Shown piece by piece: positions 45,191 to 54,728 of a stretch of DNA of 64,000 nucleotides (the first letter of the stretch is position 1; the number at the start of each line of letters is the position of its first letter). This DNA is from Shewanella halifaxensis HAW-EB4. Its GTDB lineage: Bacteria; Pseudomonadota; Gammaproteobacteria; Enterobacterales; Shewanellaceae. The stretch spans positions 2,418,001 through 2,482,000 of the forward strand of contig NC_010334.1 in NCBI RefSeq assembly GCF_000019185.1, in the 5' to 3' direction. Made by a program: the position numbers and the translations under genes. The notes under the pieces were generated by a model that was given only the letters and a program-made list of their open reading frames with translations, made no database searches and was not told the DNA's origin.

Positions 45191-46282
45191 GTGAGCGCGA
45201 TTTTCAACTTCTGTGCAGGCCCTGCCATGTTACCCCCCGCTGTAATGCAAAAGGCTCAGAAAGAACTATTAAACTGGAATGGCCAAGGTGTTTCCGTAAT
45301 GGAAGTGAGTCATCGAAGTAAAGAATTTATCGCGTTAACCGAGCAAGCTGAAGCTGACTTACGTCAATTAATGGATATCCCATTCAACTATCACGTGCTA
45401 TTTATGCATGGCGGCGGGCGAGGGCAGTTTTCTGCTGTTGTGAATAATTTTTTAGGTAACGATGGCAAAGCACTCTATTTAGTCGATGGTAGCTGGTCAA
45501 AGGCTGCAGTCGAAGAGGCGGAAAAATTAGCGGGTAAAGACAAGATTGATACAATCGATATTGTCAGTACAGTACAGGGAAAGAGAGAAGTTTCGATTCC
45601 GGATCTCACCCAAATTGATAAAGACTATCGCTATCTACACTACTGTCCAAATGAGACTGTAGATGGTATCGAAATTTTTGAAAGCATTAACAGCCCTTGG
45701 CCCGTTATCGCCGATATGTCATCTAATATTTTGTCGCGTAAGATTGATGTTAGCCAGTTTGGTTTAATTTATGCGGGCGCGCAAAAGAACATTGGCCCAT
45801 CGGGATTAAGCATCGTAATCGTTCGTGATGATATGCTGGTTCTGCCGAGCCTACCTCAGTCATCAATAATGGATTACCGCTTAGCGGTAGAAAACGATTC
45901 TATGTACAACACGCCGCCTACCTTTGCCTGGTATTTAGCTGCTGAAGTCTTTAGCTGGCTGAAAAGCGTCGGTGGTGTCTGTGAGATGGAAAAGCTCAAC
46001 CTTGAGAAGGCTAAGCGACTTTATCAGTGTATCGATGAGTTAGATTTTTATGTTAGTGGTGTGGCAAAGCAAAATCGTAGCCGAATGAATGTGACGTTCC
46101 AACTGACGAATTCTGAGTTGAACAGCCAGTTTTTAGAAGAGGCTCAAGTGGCTGGTTTAGTCGCGCTTAAAGGCCACCGTAGTGTCGGTGGAATGCGTGC
46201 CAGTATATACAACGCAATGCCACTAGAAGGTGTGGACACTTTAGTTGAGTTTATGCAGGCGTTTGCTGCAAAGCATAGCTAA
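45191..46282 (+). CDS. serC: Phosphoserine aminotransferase
   Basis: PLP enzyme converting 3-phosphohydroxypyruvate to phosphoserine (serine pathway) and acting in pyridoxal phosphate synthesis. 363 aa. Typical start IFNFCAGPAMLP, substrate segment MEVSHRSKEF, PLP Lys in GAQKNIGPSGLSIVIVR, C-terminal GHRSVGGMRASIYNAMP. GTG start with GGA upstream. In E. coli serC and aroA form one operon. Here a leftward aminotransferase gene separates them, and serC has its own terminator. Confidence 0.96.
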   Translation: MSAIFNFCAGPAMLPPAVMQKAQKELLNWNGQGVSVMEVSHRSKEFIALTEQAEADLRQLMDIPFNYHVLFMHGGGRGQFSAVVNNFLGNDGKALYLVDGSWSKAAVEEAEKLAGKDKIDTIDIVSTVQGKREVSIPDLTQIDKDYRYLHYCPNETVDGIEIFESINSPWPVIADMSSNILSRKIDVSQFGLIYAGAQKNIGPSGLSIVIVRDDMLVLPSLPQSSIMDYRLAVENDSMYNTPPTFAWYLAAEVFSWLKSVGGVCEMEKLNLEKAKRLYQCIDELDFYVSGVAKQNRSRMNVTFQLTNSELNSQFLEEAQVAGLVALKGHRSVGGMRASIYNAMPLEGVDTLVEFMQAFAAKHS

Positions 46283-46308
46283 CCGCATCGAACCTCAATA
46301 TTGAGACG

Positions 46309-46342
46309 AAAAAGCCGATAATATTTCTATTATCGGCTTTTT
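46309..46342. terminator. Bidirectional terminator between serC and the aminotransferase gene
   Basis: 15-bp perfect stem (46309-46323 with 46328-46342, loop TTTC) with terminal A5/T5, between convergent genes. Confidence 0.9.
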
Positions 46343-46384
46343 AATTTTTAAGTCGTGTACGGAATATTAGAGTGACAGATTTTT

Positions 46385-47578
46385 TTAAGAGATCACTTTA
46401 GCAATCGATTCTGCTAAGTAATCGACATTACCGGTTCCAATACCTGCGATACTAATACGGCTTGAGTCCACCATGTAAACACTATAATGCTCCTGCAGCT
46501 CGGCAACCTGTGCTGCTGTGATCCCAAGGAAAGAGAACATGCCTTTCTGCTGGGCGATAAAGTCAAAGTTGCGTTGTACGCCTTTCTCTTTCAGCTTATT
46601 AACTAACATTGTACGGTTACCGTTAATGCGCTCTCGCATCACGGTTAGTTCGTCTAACCATTCCTGTTTTAGCTCATCTGAACCAAGTATAGTTTCGACA
46701 ATGGCGGCGCCATGAGCTGGTGGCATTGAGTAGATACAACGTATCACGTACAAGAGTACTGAAAACGCGATATCAGCACGAGTCGCATCCTTAGCAATTA
46801 TCGTGCATGCGCCGATACGCTCGCGGTATAAACCAAAGTTCTTCGAGCAAGAGCTGCACAGGATCATATCGTTGACTGCTGCTGCCATCTTACGTACGCC
46901 ATAAGCATCTTCATCTACACCGTCACCAAAACCTTGGTAAGCCATATCAATTAGTGGTGTAAACCCCTTATCGGCTGTGAGGGTGATGATCTCGTCCCAT
47001 TGTGGGACGCTTAAGTCCATGCCACTTGGGTTATGACAACATGCATGTAGAAGGACGACATCGTCAGAGCTAACGTTTGCTAGCGCCGCTTTCATCTCGT
47101 CAAACTTAAGCGATTTCGTTTCGTAGTCATAGTAGGGGTAGGTTTTAACGGTAATGCCCGCCGCCTCAAATAATCCAGTGTGGTTAGCCCAAGTTGGATC
47201 GCTAACCCAGATTACCGCATTTGGGTTACAGCGTTTGATAAAATCGGCCGCAACACGCAGTGCTCCCGTACCACCGGGTGTCGAAACTGTGCGAATTCGA
47301 TTAGCGATAATTGCTGGGTGAACAGCGCCAAAAGCAAGTTCAGACATTAAGCGGTTAAAGTCGGCAGAACCAGTAGGGCCGATGTAAACTTTGGTTGACT
47401 CTGTCTCTAACCTAAACTTCTCTGCCTTTTTCACGCAAGACAGGATTGGTGTGTGACCCGACTCATCTTTATAGACACCCACACCCAAATCGACTTTTTG
47501 AGAATGGTCATCTTCACGATACTTAGTCAGTAACCCAAGAATTGGATCGGCAGGCATAGCGGTCAATTTGTTGAACAT
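46385..47578 (-). CDS. Aspartate/aromatic amino acid aminotransferase (class I, AspC/TyrB family)
   Basis: PLP enzyme of about 397 aa. ADPILGLLTKYREDD, VDLGVGVYKDE, CHNPSGMDLS, DMAYQGFG and the PLP-lysine segment SCSKNFGLYRERIG identify subgroup I-alpha. AspC and TyrB cannot be separated by eye, so no symbol is given. The reading frame extends to an ATG at 47620 (14 extra residues). Family proteins start at MF..LTA..ADPILG, so 47578 is preferred, though neither start has an ideal ribosome site. Located on the opposite strand between serC and aroA. Confidence 0.9.
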   Translation of the reverse strand: MFNKLTAMPADPILGLLTKYREDDHSQKVDLGVGVYKDESGHTPILSCVKKAEKFRLETESTKVYIGPTGSADFNRLMSELAFGAVHPAIIANRIRTVSTPGGTGALRVAADFIKRCNPNAVIWVSDPTWANHTGLFEAAGITVKTYPYYDYETKSLKFDEMKAALANVSSDDVVLLHACCHNPSGMDLSVPQWDEIITLTADKGFTPLIDMAYQGFGDGVDEDAYGVRKMAAAVNDMILCSSCSKNFGLYRERIGACTIIAKDATRADIAFSVLLYVIRCIYSMPPAHGAAIVETILGSDELKQEWLDELTVMRERINGNRTMLVNKLKEKGVQRNFDFIAQQKGMFSFLGITAAQVAELQEHYSVYMVDSSRISIAGIGTGNVDYLAESIAKVIS

Positions 47579-48008
47579 GGCTCCATTTACCTTCTCTGTT
47601 GTTGGCTGTTTAGCAGCCATTTATCTTTATTCACTTAGAGTAACGTATATAACCTAACACTGAACAGCATTGCAGTTCACTTTGATGCTGAAACTTGTTT
47701 GAAAATATTGATCCCACATCTAATTTCACCGTGCTAATTGTGGCTCAAGTTATTGGGTGAAACTATGCTTTATCGCTACTTGAGCATAAATTGACTAGTA
47801 AAGGATGATTTTTATAAAAAAGTGTTGAATCCTGCGCAGCAATGAGTAACTTTATATCTACGAAGTTCAAACAAACGCGAAGACGGCTGTCATTTTGTCG
47901 TGGTGACCCTAAATCCTATCCGATTAGGAGCAAAAGCCGTCTTGCATGAACATCTACTGTTAACCCGCGGGCGAGTTTGACTCCTGCAGCAATAATAAGA
48001 AGTACGGA
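47579..48008. other. Intergenic region with structured aroA leader
   Basis: About 430 bp between divergent genes. The notable content is a nested inverted repeat at 47880-47943 ahead of aroA and a five-codon ATG frame (MNIYC-stop) at 47946-47963. The rest shows nothing I can support. Confidence 0.5.
47880..47943 (+). promoter_or_regulatory. Predicted structured 5' leader of aroA
   Basis: AAGACGGC (47880-47887) pairs with GCCGTCTT (47936-47943). TTTTG pairs with CAAAA inside, with a 5-nt bulge on the left, and an apical hairpin forms from CCT-A-AATC and GATT-AGG. It ends 65 nt before the aroA start, has no U-run, and is therefore a leader structure rather than a terminator. Function unknown. 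Confidence 0.5.
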
Positions 48009-49289
48009 ATGAATCAATTACGTTTAGAGCCGATTAAAAAAGTATCAGGTACCATTAATATTCCTGGTTCAAAGAGTATCTCAAATCGTGCTTTATTATT
48101 GGCGACACTCGCTAGTGGAACCACGACACTCACCAATTTACTCGACTCCGATGATATTCGTTATATGTTGGCCTCGCTTAAGCAGTTAGGCGTCAGCTAT
48201 CGTTTATCAAATAACAACACAGTTTGTGAATTAGATGGCTTAGCCGGTCCATTAAATGCGGGTGAGCCACAAACGCTATTTTTAGGTAATGCTGGCACTG
48301 CTATGCGGCCTTTGTGCGCTGCGCTGACATTAGGCCAAGGTCAGTTTACCTTAACAGGTGAGCCGCGAATGGAAGAGCGTCCTATTGGCGATCTCGTCGA
48401 CGCGCTGCGCCAACTTGGTGCCGAGGTAAGCTATCTTAAAAATGAAGGCTTTCCGCCGCTAAATATCACTTCTACCGGTTTAAATGGTGGCAATGTCGAG
48501 ATTGCGGGCGATCTATCCAGCCAGTTTTTAACGGCACTACTGATGGTTGCGCCACTGGCCAAAGGCGATGTCAATATCAAGATTAAAGGCGAGCTTGTCT
48601 CAAAACCTTATATCGATATTACGCTTGCTTTGATGGCGCAGTTTGGCGTCGAAGTGCAAAACAATGACTACGCCTCATTCGTCATTAAAGCGGGTCAGCG
48701 TTATGTGTCACCTGGAAAAGTACTCGTAGAAGGTGATGCGTCATCGGCATCATATTTTCTTGCTGCCGGAGCGATTCAAGGTGGAGAAGTAAAAGTTACT
48801 GGTGTAGGCAAGCTCAGTATTCAAGGTGATGTTAAGTTTGCCGATGTGCTCGAGCAAATGGGTGCAGATATAGAATGGGGCGATGATTACATTATCGCTC
48901 GTCAAGCAAAGCTAAAAGCGGTTGATCTTGATATGAATCATATCCCAGATGCGGCGATGACGATTGCAACTGCTGCGCTGTTTGCGACAGGTACAACCCG
49001 TATTCGCAATATTTATAACTGGCGTATTAAAGAGACCGATCGCCTTGCAGCGATGGCAACAGAACTGCGAAAGGTAGGGGCGATTGTGGATGAAGGTCAT
49101 GACTACATTAGTGTGACGCCACCCGCTAAGTTAAATACTGCGGCAATTGATACCTACAATGATCACCGTATGGCGATGTGCTTTTCTATGATGGCATTTG
49201 CTGATTGCGGGATCACCATTAATGAACCTGAGTGTACGTCTAAAACATTCCCTGATTATTTCAATCAATTCAACGCGCTTGCTAACTAA
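48009..49289 (+). CDS. aroA: 3-Phosphoshikimate 1-carboxyvinyltransferase (EPSP synthase)
   Basis: Sixth step of the shikimate pathway, joining PEP to shikimate 3-phosphate. 426 aa. Signatures LFLGNAGTAMRPL and GEPRMEERPIGDLVDALRQLGA, substrate segment GSKSISNRALLLA near residue 21, and C-terminal DTYNDHRMAMCFSM. Sequence is of the class I (enterobacterial) type, with Gly in the GNAGTA glyphosate-contact loop. Followed by cmk 180 bp downstream. Confidence 0.97.
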   Translation: MNQLRLEPIKKVSGTINIPGSKSISNRALLLATLASGTTTLTNLLDSDDIRYMLASLKQLGVSYRLSNNNTVCELDGLAGPLNAGEPQTLFLGNAGTAMRPLCAALTLGQGQFTLTGEPRMEERPIGDLVDALRQLGAEVSYLKNEGFPPLNITSTGLNGGNVEIAGDLSSQFLTALLMVAPLAKGDVNIKIKGELVSKPYIDITLALMAQFGVEVQNNDYASFVIKAGQRYVSPGKVLVEGDASSASYFLAAGAIQGGEVKVTGVGKLSIQGDVKFADVLEQMGADIEWGDDYIIARQAKLKAVDLDMNHIPDAAMTIATAALFATGTTRIRNIYNWRIKETDRLAAMATELRKVGAIVDEGHDYISVTPPAKLNTAAIDTYNDHRMAMCFSMMAFADCGITINEPECTSKTFPDYFNQFNALAN

Positions 49290-49468
49290 GCGTGCACCAC
49301 GATAAACAGTGATAGCTTTCAGGTTAATCGTGGTTAACCTGAAGGTTTGCTGAACCAAGTTCCCGAATATTTGAAGTTTTTGCCGCTTTCTTAAGTTACA
49401 TGGTTTATAATGCGCGCGCTCATTTTTCGGTTATGTCGAGGAAAATGGAATTTCTTGTGGAGGATTTT

Positions 49469-50161
49469 ATGTCAGAAAGGGCGCCTGTTGTCACTGTTGA
49501 CGGCCCAAGCGGTGCGGGAAAAGGTACTATTAGTCAGTTACTTGCGGAGCGGTTAGGCTACAAGTTACTCGATAGTGGTGCGATTTACCGTGTATTAGCG
49601 TTAGCCGCTATTCATCATAACGTAGAACTAGATAACGAAGAATCGTTGACATTACTTGCTGCACACTTGGACGTGCAATTTGTGACGGGTAATGAAGGCA
49701 AAGGAATTAAAGTCGTTTTAGAGGGCGAGGATGTATCGACAACGATACGTAGCCAAGAGTGCTCTAATGCGGCATCAAAAGTAGCGGCATTTCCACGTGT
49801 TAGGGAAGCGTTACTGCGTCGTCAGCGTGCATTTGCAGAAGCCCCCGGCTTGATTGCTGACGGTCGTGATATGGGAACAGTTGTATTTCCAGCCACACCA
49901 GCTAAATTGTATTTAACGGCGACGGCGGAAGAAAGAGCCCAAAGACGCTATAATCAGTTGCAGGACAAGGGCTTCGATGTTAACATCGATCAACTTTTGT
50001 CTGAGATAAAAGAGCGTGACGACCGCGATATGAATCGCAGTGTCGCTCCTTTGGTGCCTGCCGAAGATGCACTTATTATCGATACGACTAACATTAATAT
50101 TGAAGATGTGTTGGACTTAGCGCTAACGCATATTCATCAAAAGCTCCAAGTGCCTGCGTAA
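49469..50161 (+). CDS. cmk: Cytidylate kinase
   Basis: Phosphorylates CMP and dCMP. 230 aa. P-loop GPSGAGKGTISQLLAERLG near residue 11, LLDSGAIYRVLALAA, and LIADGRDMGTVVFP. The open frame extends upstream to 49400, but ATG at 49469 has GGAGG 6 nt before it and matches the family start. Precedes rpsA as in E. coli. Confidence 0.96.
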   Translation: MSERAPVVTVDGPSGAGKGTISQLLAERLGYKLLDSGAIYRVLALAAIHHNVELDNEESLTLLAAHLDVQFVTGNEGKGIKVVLEGEDVSTTIRSQECSNAASKVAAFPRVREALLRRQRAFAEAPGLIADGRDMGTVVFPATPAKLYLTATAEERAQRRYNQLQDKGFDVNIDQLLSEIKERDDRDMNRSVAPLVPAEDALIIDTTNINIEDVLDLALTHIHQKLQVPA

Positions 50162-50258
50162 GCAGGTACTTAACTATTCGTCACATGGATGAGATGAATT
50201 ATTATACTGACTCCACGTCCAGGATGGTCCGTGGTTTATTAAAGAAAGTAACTTAAAC

Positions 50259-51926
50259 ATGACTGAATCTTTTGCTGATCTATTTGAACAATCCCTTAAT
50301 GAACTTGAATTCCGTCCTGGTTCTATCGTACGTGGTGTAGTTGTAGCCATCGAAAACGGTATGGTACTAGTTGACGCAGGTCTTAAGTCTGAAAGCCCAA
50401 TCCCAGCTGAACAATTCAAGAACGCTCAAGGCGCTCTAGAAGTTGCTGTTGGTGATGAAGTTGATGTTGCGCTTGACTCTGTTGAAGATGGTTTCGGTGA
50501 AACCCAACTTTCTCGTGAGAAAGCTAAGCGTCACGAAGCTTGGATCGTTCTAGAAAAAGCGTACGAAGATGCTGAAACTGTAATCGGTATCATCAATGGT
50601 AAGGTTAAAGGCGGTTTCACTGTTGAATTAAACGGTATCCGTGCATTCCTACCAGGTTCTCTAGTTGACGTTCGCCCAGTTCGCGATACTGCTCACCTAG
50701 AAAACAAAGAATTAGAATTCAAAGTTATCAAGCTTGACCAGAAGCGCAACAACGTTGTTGTTTCTCGTCGTGCAGTTATCGAATCAGAAAGCAGCGCAGA
50801 GCGTGATGCTCTTCTTGAGAACCTTCAAGAAGGTCAATCAGTTAAGGGTATCGTTAAGAACCTTACTGACTACGGTGCATTCGTTGATCTTGGTGGTGTT
50901 GACGGTCTTCTACATATCACTGATATGGCTTGGAAGCGTGTTAAGCACCCATCTGAAATCGTTAATGTTGGTGACGAAATCAACGTTAAAGTTCTTAAGT
51001 ATGACCGTGAGCGTACACGCGTATCACTAGGTCTTAAGCAACTTGGCGAAGATCCATGGTTAGAAATCAGCAAGCGCTACCCAGAAAACACACGTTTGAC
51101 TGGTCGCGTTACTAACCTAACTGACTACGGTTGTTTCGTTGAAATCGAAGAAGGCGTTGAAGGTCTTGTTCACGTTTCTGAAATGGATTGGACTAACAAG
51201 AACATTCACCCATCTAAGGTTGTTAACCTAGGTGATGAAGTTGAAGTTCTAGTTCTTGACATCGATGAAGAGCGTCGTCGTATCTCTCTAGGTCTTAAGC
51301 AATGTAAGACTAACCCATGGGATGATTTCGCAGAGCGTTTCAACAAGGGCGACAAGGTTTCTGGTAAGATCAAGTCAATCACTGACTTCGGTATCTTCAT
51401 CGGTCTTGACGGCGGCATCGACGGTCTAGTTCACCTTTCTGACATCTCTTGGAACGGTACTGGCGAAGACGCAGTTGCTGAATACAAGAAAGGCGACGAA
51501 ATCCACGCTGTAGTTCTTTCAGTAGACCCAGAGCGTGAGCGCATCAGCTTAGGCGTTAAGCAAACTGAAGACGATCCATTCAATGCATACCTTGCTGATA
51601 AGAAGAAAGGTGTTGTAGTAAATGGTGTTGTTACTGCAGTTGACGCAAAAGGTGTTACAATTGAACTAGCTGAGACTGTTGAAGGTTACCTTCGCGTTTC
51701 AGATATCTCTCGTGAGCGTATCGAAGATGCATCTACAGTTTACGCTGTAGGTGACAAAGTAGAATCTAAGTTCATGGGTGTGGATCGTAAGAACCGCACT
51801 ATCAGCCTATCTATCCGTGCGAAAGATGAAGCTGAAGAGAAAGAAGCAATGGCTAGCTTGAACAGTCAGGAAGACGCTGTGATGAGCAGTGCTATGGCTG
51901 AAGCGTTCAAAGCAGCTCGTAAATAA
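50259..51926 (+). CDS. rpsA: Ribosomal protein bS1
   Basis: 555 aa, six S1 RNA-binding domains in tandem. The later repeats carry the typical pattern TDYGAFVDLGGVDGLLHITD, TDYGCFVEIEEGVEGLVHVS and TDFGIFIGLDGGIDGLVHLS. Needed for loading most mRNAs on the 30S subunit. Strong codon bias (GTT, GAA, CTT/CTA) as expected for high expression. The N-terminus MTESFADLFEQSLNE is the ribosome-docking segment. Confidence 0.97.
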   Translation: MTESFADLFEQSLNELEFRPGSIVRGVVVAIENGMVLVDAGLKSESPIPAEQFKNAQGALEVAVGDEVDVALDSVEDGFGETQLSREKAKRHEAWIVLEKAYEDAETVIGIINGKVKGGFTVELNGIRAFLPGSLVDVRPVRDTAHLENKELEFKVIKLDQKRNNVVVSRRAVIESESSAERDALLENLQEGQSVKGIVKNLTDYGAFVDLGGVDGLLHITDMAWKRVKHPSEIVNVGDEINVKVLKYDRERTRVSLGLKQLGEDPWLEISKRYPENTRLTGRVTNLTDYGCFVEIEEGVEGLVHVSEMDWTNKNIHPSKVVNLGDEVEVLVLDIDEERRRISLGLKQCKTNPWDDFAERFNKGDKVSGKIKSITDFGIFIGLDGGIDGLVHLSDISWNGTGEDAVAEYKKGDEIHAVVLSVDPERERISLGVKQTEDDPFNAYLADKKKGVVVNGVVTAVDAKGVTIELAETVEGYLRVSDISRERIEDASTVYAVGDKVESKFMGVDRKNRTISLSIRAKDEAEEKEAMASLNSQEDAVMSSAMAEAFKAARK

Positions 51927-51940
51927 TCGCCTTGACGTTC

Positions 51941-51958
51941 AGGGGTGCTTGCACCCCT
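51941..51958. repeat. Hairpin between rpsA and ihfB
   Basis: AGGGGTGC-TT-GCACCCCT is a perfect 8-bp stem without a T-run. It may be an attenuator or RNA-processing site limiting read-through into ihfB. Confidence 0.5.
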
Positions 51959-51998
51959 AAAAGGTGACTGTGTTTGGCTTGATAATAGAGGGTATAGG

Positions 51999-52286
51999 AT
52001 GACTAAATCCGAACTAATCGAAAAACTTGCCACTAGGCAGTCGCAGCTGTCTGCGAAAGAAGTGGAAGCCGCTATCAAAGAAATGTTGGAGCAAATGGCC
52101 GATACATTAGAAGCTGGAGATCGAATCGAGATCCGTGGATTTGGTAGTTTCTCACTTCATTATCGTGCACCACGCACTGGCCGTAACCCAAAGACTGGTA
52201 CTTCAGTCGAATTGGAAGGCAAGTATGTACCGCACTTTAAGCCAGGCAAAGAACTGCGCGAACGTGTTGATGCAATCAACACGTAA
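51999..52286 (+). CDS. ihfB: Integration host factor beta subunit
   Basis: 95 aa DNA-bending protein of the HU/IHF family. MTKSELIEKLATRQ start, GDRIEIRGFGSFSLHYR and GRNPKTGTSVELEGKYVPHFKPGKELRERV are diagnostic of IhfB. GAGG lies 7-8 nt before the ATG at 51999. The upstream extension of the frame to 51945 lies in the hairpin region and is not coding. Classic rpsA-ihfB order. Confidence 0.96.
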   Translation: MTKSELIEKLATRQSQLSAKEVEAAIKEMLEQMADTLEAGDRIEIRGFGSFSLHYRAPRTGRNPKTGTSVELEGKYVPHFKPGKELRERVDAINT

Positions 52287-52299
52287 TTTACATTGTATT

Positions 52300-52325
52300 A
52301 AAAGCCTCCATTAGGAGGCTTTTTT
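52300..52325 (+). terminator. Terminator of ihfB
   Basis: AAAAGCCTCC-ATTA-GGAGGCTTTT (52300-52323), with the T-run extending to 52325. Confidence 0.88.
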
Positions 52326-52408
52326 ATACCTAAAACTTAGGTATAGCTAGCTAGTTCGCTCTTTTTCTAAGATAATCAAAGCTTATCTACGCGTTCATGG
52401 AGCTTAAC

Positions 52409-52729
52409 GTGAAGTCATTTATCATTGCCTTTTTTGTCGCTGCATTTTTTTTCTTAGCGCTTATCTTTGGTGCTCGTAATGAACAAGTCGTGACGATTAG
52501 TTACTTTGTTGCTCAAGGCGAGTTTAGGTTACCCGTGGTGCTCGCATTTGTGTTCTTGGCTGGCTTTCTAGTGAGCTGGATCTTCGCTTTGTACCATATC
52601 GCGGGTTTAAAATTAGCGCTACGTCGTGCGAATAAGAAATTATTAAACGCAGAAGACAAGCAAATAACTGAATCCGAATCGAAAACTCTAGTCGTTAAAC
52701 AAAGCACAGAAAAAGAAGTAGACGCTTAA
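52409..52729 (+). CDS. lapA: Lipopolysaccharide assembly protein A
   Basis: 106 aa inner-membrane protein with two helices (about 2-22 and 42-63), cytoplasmic coiled tail. GARNEQVVTISYFVAQGEF matches YciS/LapA. The start is likely GTG at 52409 because GGAG lies 6 nt upstream. The ATG at 52397 would embed that ribosome site in the gene. It works with LapB to regulate LpxC turnover through FtsH in E. coli. One base separates its stop from the lapB ATG. Confidence 0.88.
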   Translation: MKSFIIAFFVAAFFFLALIFGARNEQVVTISYFVAQGEFRLPVVLAFVFLAGFLVSWIFALYHIAGLKLALRRANKKLLNAEDKQITESESKTLVVKQSTEKEVDA

Positions 52730-52730
52730 T

Positions 52731-53891
52731 ATGTTAGAAATCCTCTTTCTGCTTCTTCCAATAGCAGCCGGTTATGGCTGGTATATGGGACGCAGAAGTG
52801 TCAGGCAGAAACAGACAAATCAAAGAAAGCAGCTAAGCCGTGATTATTTCACAGGGCTTAACTTTCTGCTGTCGAATGAATCAGATAAAGCCGTTGACCT
52901 GTTTATCAGTATGTTAGATGTCGACGATGATACTATTGATACCCATCTTTCGTTAGGTTCACTATTTCGTAAACGCGGCGAAGTTGACCGCTCTATTCGT
53001 ATTCACCAAAACCTCATTGCAAGGCCAAGCTTAACCACTGAGCAACGAGATTTGGCAATGATGGAGTTGGGTAAAGACTATTTAGCTGCCGGTTTTTACG
53101 ACAGAGCAGAAGAGATTTTTATTAATCTTGTTAATCAAGATGATCACAGTGAAGAAGCTGAAACTCAACTCATCGCAATCTACCAAGTGACTAAAGATTG
53201 GCAAAAAGCGATCGACATTATCAAAAAGTTGAAGCGTAAACGCCAACAAGAACTCAAACATGATACTGCGCACTTTTACTGTGAATTAGCCGATGAAACT
53301 GAAGATGAGACATTAAAACTTAAGAACCTGCAGCTGGCGATTAAGCAAGATAGTCAATGTCCGCGCGCCTTACTCGCGCTTGCGGAGCAGTATTTAAGGC
53401 AAGAAGAGTTTAAGGCTTGCAAGCAAGCGATAGAAAAGCTGCTTACCACTGATATTGACTTTTTGCCCGATGCTTTAGCAATAGCAAAACAAGCTTATCT
53501 AATTACCAATGACAGTACCGGCTATCAGGAGCTTCTTCGGGAAGCGATAGAGAATGGGGCTGGTGCCAGTATTACCATCACCCTTGCTCAGCACATGATT
53601 GAGCAAGGACACCCTAAAGATGCAGAAAAGTTGATCATGGAAGGCCTAATTAGGCACCCCACGATGAAAAGCTTCCAGCACCTTATGAAAATGCATTTAC
53701 TACAAGCTGAAGAAGGACAAGCCAAGCAGAGTTTAACAATGCTTGAACAGCTAGTAGAACAACAGATCAAATATAGACCTGGGTATCGCTGCAGAGAATG
53801 TGGCTTCCCATCCCATAGGCTATATTGGCATTGTCCCTCATGTAAGCATTGGGGCAGCATCAAAAGGATCAGAGGTCTAGACGGTGAGTAA
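52731..53891 (+). CDS. lapB: Lipopolysaccharide assembly protein B
   Basis: 386 aa. An N-terminal membrane anchor (LEILFLLLPIAAGYGWYMGRRS), TPR repeats across residues about 35-330, and a C-terminal rubredoxin-like zinc knuckle CRECGFPSHRLYWHCPSCKHWGSI. In E. coli LapB recruits LpxC to FtsH for degradation and so sets LPS levels. Follows lapA directly and precedes pyrF, the same order as in E. coli. Confidence 0.95.
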   Translation: MLEILFLLLPIAAGYGWYMGRRSVRQKQTNQRKQLSRDYFTGLNFLLSNESDKAVDLFISMLDVDDDTIDTHLSLGSLFRKRGEVDRSIRIHQNLIARPSLTTEQRDLAMMELGKDYLAAGFYDRAEEIFINLVNQDDHSEEAETQLIAIYQVTKDWQKAIDIIKKLKRKRQQELKHDTAHFYCELADETEDETLKLKNLQLAIKQDSQCPRALLALAEQYLRQEEFKACKQAIEKLLTTDIDFLPDALAIAKQAYLITNDSTGYQELLREAIENGAGASITITLAQHMIEQGHPKDAEKLIMEGLIRHPTMKSFQHLMKMHLLQAEEGQAKQSLTMLEQLVEQQIKYRPGYRCRECGFPSHRLYWHCPSCKHWGSIKRIRGLDGE

Positions 53892-53957
53892 CCGTTAGCG
53901 CCCCTGGTTTATCAATAAAAACTGTAAAACCTACACCGCAAAGCGATTGGAGAAAGA

Positions 53958-54653
53958 ATGACTGACAAGCCTATTTTAGTTGCCCTAGACTATGATAATA
54001 AAAATGATGCTTTGCAGCTTATCGATCAATTAGACCCTGATATGTGTCGACTAAAAGTTGGCAAAGAGATGTTTACTCTGTTTGGCCCGCAATTGGTTAC
54101 CGATATTCATAGCCGTGGGTTTGATCTGTTCCTAGATCTTAAGTTCCACGATATCCCAAATACTGTCGCTAAAGCGGTAGCCGCCGCCGCAGAACTAGGC
54201 GTTTGGATGACGAATATCCATGCCTCTGGCGGGCTAGCCATGATGGAAGCCGCTAAGCGCGCACTCGAGCCATACGGGGACAAAGCGCCTTTGCTTATCG
54301 CTGTTACTGTATTAACCTCAATGAGCGATGAAGAGCTTAAGTTACTTGGCATCAATGTCCCAGCCTCGGAGCATGTGTTAAGACTTGCGGCGCTGACTAA
54401 ACAAGCAGGCCTTGATGGGGTTGTCTGTTCTGCGCAGGAATCAAGCTTATTAAAAGCTAAGTTCGGTCAAGACTTCAAACTCATCACACCTGGTATTCGC
54501 CCAGCAGGCTCTGACAAAGGCGATCAACACCGAGTGATGACACCCGCTGAAGCGCTTGCTGCGGGTTCTGATTATTTAGTAATTGGACGTCCAATTACAA
54601 AAGCTGCAGATCCGCTAAAGGCATTACAAGCAATCCATCAAACGATTGCATAA
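53958..54653 (+). CDS. pyrF: Orotidine 5'-phosphate decarboxylase
   Basis: Last step of UMP synthesis. 231 aa TIM barrel. Catalytic DLKFHDIPNTVAKA with the Asp-Lys-Asp array, and phosphate-binding TPGIRPAGSDKGDQHR. GGAG lies upstream of the ATG. Conserved lapA-lapB-pyrF cluster. Confidence 0.96.
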   Translation: MTDKPILVALDYDNKNDALQLIDQLDPDMCRLKVGKEMFTLFGPQLVTDIHSRGFDLFLDLKFHDIPNTVAKAVAAAAELGVWMTNIHASGGLAMMEAAKRALEPYGDKAPLLIAVTVLTSMSDEELKLLGINVPASEHVLRLAALTKQAGLDGVVCSAQESSLLKAKFGQDFKLITPGIRPAGSDKGDQHRVMTPAEALAAGSDYLVIGRPITKAADPLKALQAIHQTIA

Positions 54654-54728
54654 ATTGCTTTCGCCTTGTAGGTTATATTTATCTTGGCATTAATGGCCTT
54701 AAAATATGACCTATAGGGAAAAGTCGCA

